From: an uncultured Hungatella sp.
GTDB taxonomy: Bacteria; Bacillota; Clostridia; Lachnospirales; Lachnospiraceae
Length of the DNA stretch: 33,051 bases
Reading direction: 5' to 3'
Assembly: GCA_949879025.1 (NCBI GenBank)
Contig: CATLBO010000030.1
Span: 1 to 33,051 of the forward strand
Below are positions 32,763 through 33,051 of this stretch, one piece after another. Below the pieces are notes generated by a model. That model was not told where the DNA came from, did not search any database, and saw nothing but the letters and a program-made list of their open reading frames with translations. Positions within the stretch are counted from its first letter, which is position 1, and each line of letters opens with the position of its first letter. The position numbers were made by a program, and so were the translations under genes.

Positions 32763-33051
32763 TCATTCCCTATGCTGATCATTTGCTTCCACAATCTCAG
32801 CCAGGCGGATGGATTCATTATGGTAACGTTTATCCGGATTCTTTTCCGGAATGGTCAGCCGGATAGCATTCTTTGGACAGTGGTGGATACACGCCATACA
32901 CACCTGGCAGTTTTCCCCTGTATACACAGCTTTCTGATTCTCCACACGGATGCAGCCCCCGGGACAGACTCTGGTACAGACCCCGCAGCCGATACAATCC
33001 CCGGTCACCTCATAAAGATTTTTCCAGAGTTTTTCCGGTTCTCCTGCCGTT
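32763..33051 (-). CDS. EFR1-like ferredoxin, C-terminal part (runs off the window)
   Basis: The frame is open to the right edge (TAGEPEKLWKNLYEVTGDCI), so the gene starts outside the window. Two 4Fe-4S motifs are complete: CIGCGVCTRVCP and CQVCMACIHHCP. A tail KRYHNESIRLAEIVEAND follows. This matches the C-terminus of EFR1 family proteins, which carry a flavodoxin domain followed by two Fe-S clusters. It probably transfers electrons in the cytoplasm. Confidence 0.8.
   Translation of the reverse strand, partial: TAGEPEKLWKNLYEVTGDCIGCGVCTRVCPGGCIRVENQKAVYTGENCQVCMACIHHCPKNAIRLTIPEKNPDKRYHNESIRLAEIVEANDQHRE

Overview
The window looks like chromosomal DNA of a gut-type Clostridia, most likely Lachnospiraceae. 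The evidence is AGGAGG-type ribosome sites, sigma-A promoters and typical families: aldo/keto reductases with a C-terminal ferredoxin domain, an EFR1-like ferredoxin, MATE pumps, DUF3737, DUF3795, DUF5714 and a cytosolic-type DUF362 protein. No rRNA, tRNA or CRISPR array was seen. Most genes lie on the minus strand.

Region 1 (1-3.4 kb) is clearly more AT-rich than the rest. It holds two minus-strand genes: a nitrilase-superfamily protein with an unrecognised N-terminal half (1917-3299), then a winged-helix protein (445-1773). A strong promoter precedes the pair, and a perfect 13+1+13 inverted repeat lies just before the second ribosome site. This is the best candidate for an undescribed system.

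Region 2 (3.7-16 kb) is metabolic and regulatory. It carries an aldo/keto reductase, a MATE pump plus D-2-hydroxyacid dehydrogenase operon (frameshifted start) opposite an Lrp regulator, a doubly inactivated LysR gene, lrgB, lrgA and glycerate kinase, a second aldo/keto reductase, a half-size EamA transporter and an RpiR regulator. LrgA/LrgB beside glycerate kinase suggests glycerate uptake and phosphorylation, because the plant LrgAB homologue PLGG1 carries glycolate and glycerate.

Region 3 (16-23 kb) is accessory. It has a membrane-anchored XRE regulator, a coupled operon (monooxygenase-fold protein, DUF3795, WYL regulator), a SMI1/KNR4 protein, an unknown ORF, a transposase remnant and a DUF5714 protein. 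Three copies of a repeat (17178, 18974, 21539) flank or invade these genes, and one copy supplies the C-terminus of the DUF5714 protein.

Region 4 (22.5-33 kb) holds a LysR regulator beside a wrecked LysE gene. It also has a MATE, flavodoxin and secreted-protein operon, a cyclophilin-like protein, DUF3737, a chimeric ABC-permease/response-regulator fragment, a carboxymuconolactone-decarboxylase, DUF362 lipoprotein and ArsP-like permease group, and the end of an EFR1-like ferredoxin. Three promoters here share a CTATGC-NN-TTTCAC motif (one copy has an extra T), which suggests one regulon. A second repeat family of about 62 bp (23021, 23084, 28506) sits at two deletion scars.

Broken genes are common: LysR, LysE, a MATE remnant, MFS and UvrA-like scraps, frameshifts in short G runs and a 10-bp tandem duplication. 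Some could be assembly errors; the duplication and nonsense codons look like genuine decay. All assignments come from reading motifs by eye; no database search was run.
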